Source: UBA9410 sp036123585
GTDB lineage: Bacteria > Actinomycetota > Acidimicrobiia > Acidimicrobiales > MedAcidi-G1
Assembly (NCBI GenBank): GCA_036123585.1
Contig: JAZADN010000074.1
Span: 1-6,858, forward strand
Reading direction: 5' to 3'
DNA length: 6,858 nucleotides
The notes under the pieces are model-generated. The model had not been told where the DNA came from, did no database searches, and saw nothing but the letters and a program-made list of their open reading frames with translations. Shown here piece after piece: positions 6,166-6,858 of this stretch (the first letter of the stretch is position 1; each line of letters starts with the position of its first letter). Position numbers and translations under genes: made by a program.

Positions 6166-6171
6166 TACGGT
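6166..6171 (+). promoter_or_regulatory. Predicted -10 element of the LLM oxidoreductase gene (leaderless start)
   Basis: TACGGT ends 7 bases before the ATG at 6179, with no Shine-Dalgarno sequence between. TTCCAG at 6142-6147 is a weak -35 candidate with an 18-base spacer. Confidence 0.45.
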
Positions 6172-6178
6172 CCGCGTC

Positions 6179-6858
6179 ATGGCAATCCCTCTTGACATGA
6201 TGGCGTCGCCACTACCCCTGCGGCAGGTGGGTGACCTGGCCCGGCGAGCCGAGGACGCGGGCTTCGGCACGCTGTGGTTCACCGAGGGCGGACGGACCGC
6301 CTCGTTGTCGTGTGCGACTGCAGCGCTGGCCACGGAGCGGCTCGGACTGGGCACGGCCATCGCCGTGGCCTTCCCCCGCAGCCCCATGCTCACAGCCCAG
6401 ATGGCCTGGGAGTTGGCTGAGGCCACTGGCGGCCGCTACGTCGTCGGCCTCGGAACCCAGGTCCGGGCCCACGTGGAGCGTCGCTATAGCAGTGACTACG
6501 CCCAGCCGGGACCGCGTCTAAGGGAGTACGTGCGCGCTGTGAAGGCGATCTTCCGGGCCTTCAGAGGCGATGAAGACCTTGCCTTTGAGGGCAAGCACTA
6601 CTCATTCACCTTGCTGCCCCGGGCCTGGTCTCCGGGACCCATCGACGCCGCCGACCCGCCTGTGTACGTCTCGGCCGTCCTACCGTGGATGAGCCGCATG
6701 GCCGGCGCCGAATGCGACGGGGTCCACATCCACCCCATGCACTCCCTCGGCTGGCTCACCGAAGTGCAGTTGCCTTTGGTCGCCGAGGGTGCGACCTCGG
6801 CCGGGCGCAGCCTCGGCGACGTCACCGTGGTGTGCCCGGTGATCGCCGCTGTGGGCGA
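6179..6858 (+). CDS. LLM-class F420-dependent oxidoreductase (partial, 3' end beyond the window)
   Basis: The frame is open from ATG 6179 to the window edge, giving 226 residues of a family that is normally about 300-350 long. It has the luciferase-like TIM-barrel N-terminus (AIPLDMMASPLPLRQVGDLARRAEDAGFGTLWFTEG) and the signature RSPM (67-70), WELAEATGGRYVVGLGTQVRAHVERRY (77-103) and FEGKHYSF, which fit the actinobacterial LLM subfamily modelled as TIGR03617 (recognised from memory). Such enzymes pass hydride to or from cofactor F420 on diverse substrates, and this subfamily has no firmly known substrate. An F420 enzyme implies that the host makes F420, consistent with Actinobacteria. Alternative ATGs at 6197 and 6200 would remove the first strand of the barrel, so 6179 is preferred. 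It is divergent from the acyl-CoA synthetase with a 70-base gap that holds both promoters. Confidence 0.88.
   Translation, partial: MAIPLDMMASPLPLRQVGDLARRAEDAGFGTLWFTEGGRTASLSCATAALATERLGLGTAIAVAFPRSPMLTAQMAWELAEATGGRYVVGLGTQVRAHVERRYSSDYAQPGPRLREYVRAVKAIFRAFRGDEDLAFEGKHYSFTLLPRAWSPGPIDAADPPVYVSAVLPWMSRMAGAECDGVHIHPMHSLGWLTEVQLPLVAEGATSAGRSLGDVTVVCPVIAAVG

Noticed and set aside
1..6858. Mobile element, CRISPR array, toxin-antitoxin or other defence system, tRNA or rRNA
   Set aside because: No spaced direct-repeat arrays, terminal inverted repeats, transposase or integrase motifs or tRNA-like folds were seen on reading both strands by eye.

Overview
The window looks like chromosomal DNA of a high-GC actinobacterium, most likely a free-living member of the Acidimicrobiia or a mycobacterium-like lineage. 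The reasons are the high GC content, an IdeR/DtxR-type metal regulator, a thiolase-like protein of the mycobacterial TLP1 type, an F420-dependent luciferase-like oxidoreductase, and start codons that mostly lack a Shine-Dalgarno site and sit 7-8 bases after a TANNNT -10 hexamer (leaderless transcripts). This assignment is inference from gene content only.

Layout from left to right: (1) bases 1-110 hold the 3' end of a membrane protein gene on the plus strand; (2) 149-814, minus strand, is a DtxR-family metalloregulator with changed metal-ligand positions; (3) 898-3532, plus strand, is a two-gene operon, a thiolase-like protein without the thiolase active-site residues followed after 19 bases by a nitronate monooxygenase-family flavoprotein; (4) 3533-3726 is a convergent intergenic stretch that contains what looks like the wreck of a metallo-beta-lactamase-fold (RNase Z-like) gene, with its ribosome binding site, first ~20 codons and last ~16 codons still readable and the middle gone; (5) 3727-4488, minus strand, is a DHRS4-like short-chain dehydrogenase/reductase; (6) 4552-6108, minus strand, is an acyl-CoA synthetase of the FadD family; (7) 6179 to the window end, plus strand, is a divergently transcribed F420-dependent LLM oxidoreductase that runs off the edge.

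Taken together the middle and right parts look like a lipid or xenobiotic acyl-CoA catabolism neighbourhood: an acyl-CoA ligase, an NAD(P)-dependent carbonyl/hydroxyl oxidoreductase, a flavin oxidoreductase, a thiolase-fold protein and an F420 enzyme. No step is proven and the substrate is not visible in the sequence. I found no mobile element, CRISPR array, tRNA or rRNA. The two observations most worth following up are the internally deleted metallo-beta-lactamase-fold remnant and the repeated leaderless promoter geometry.
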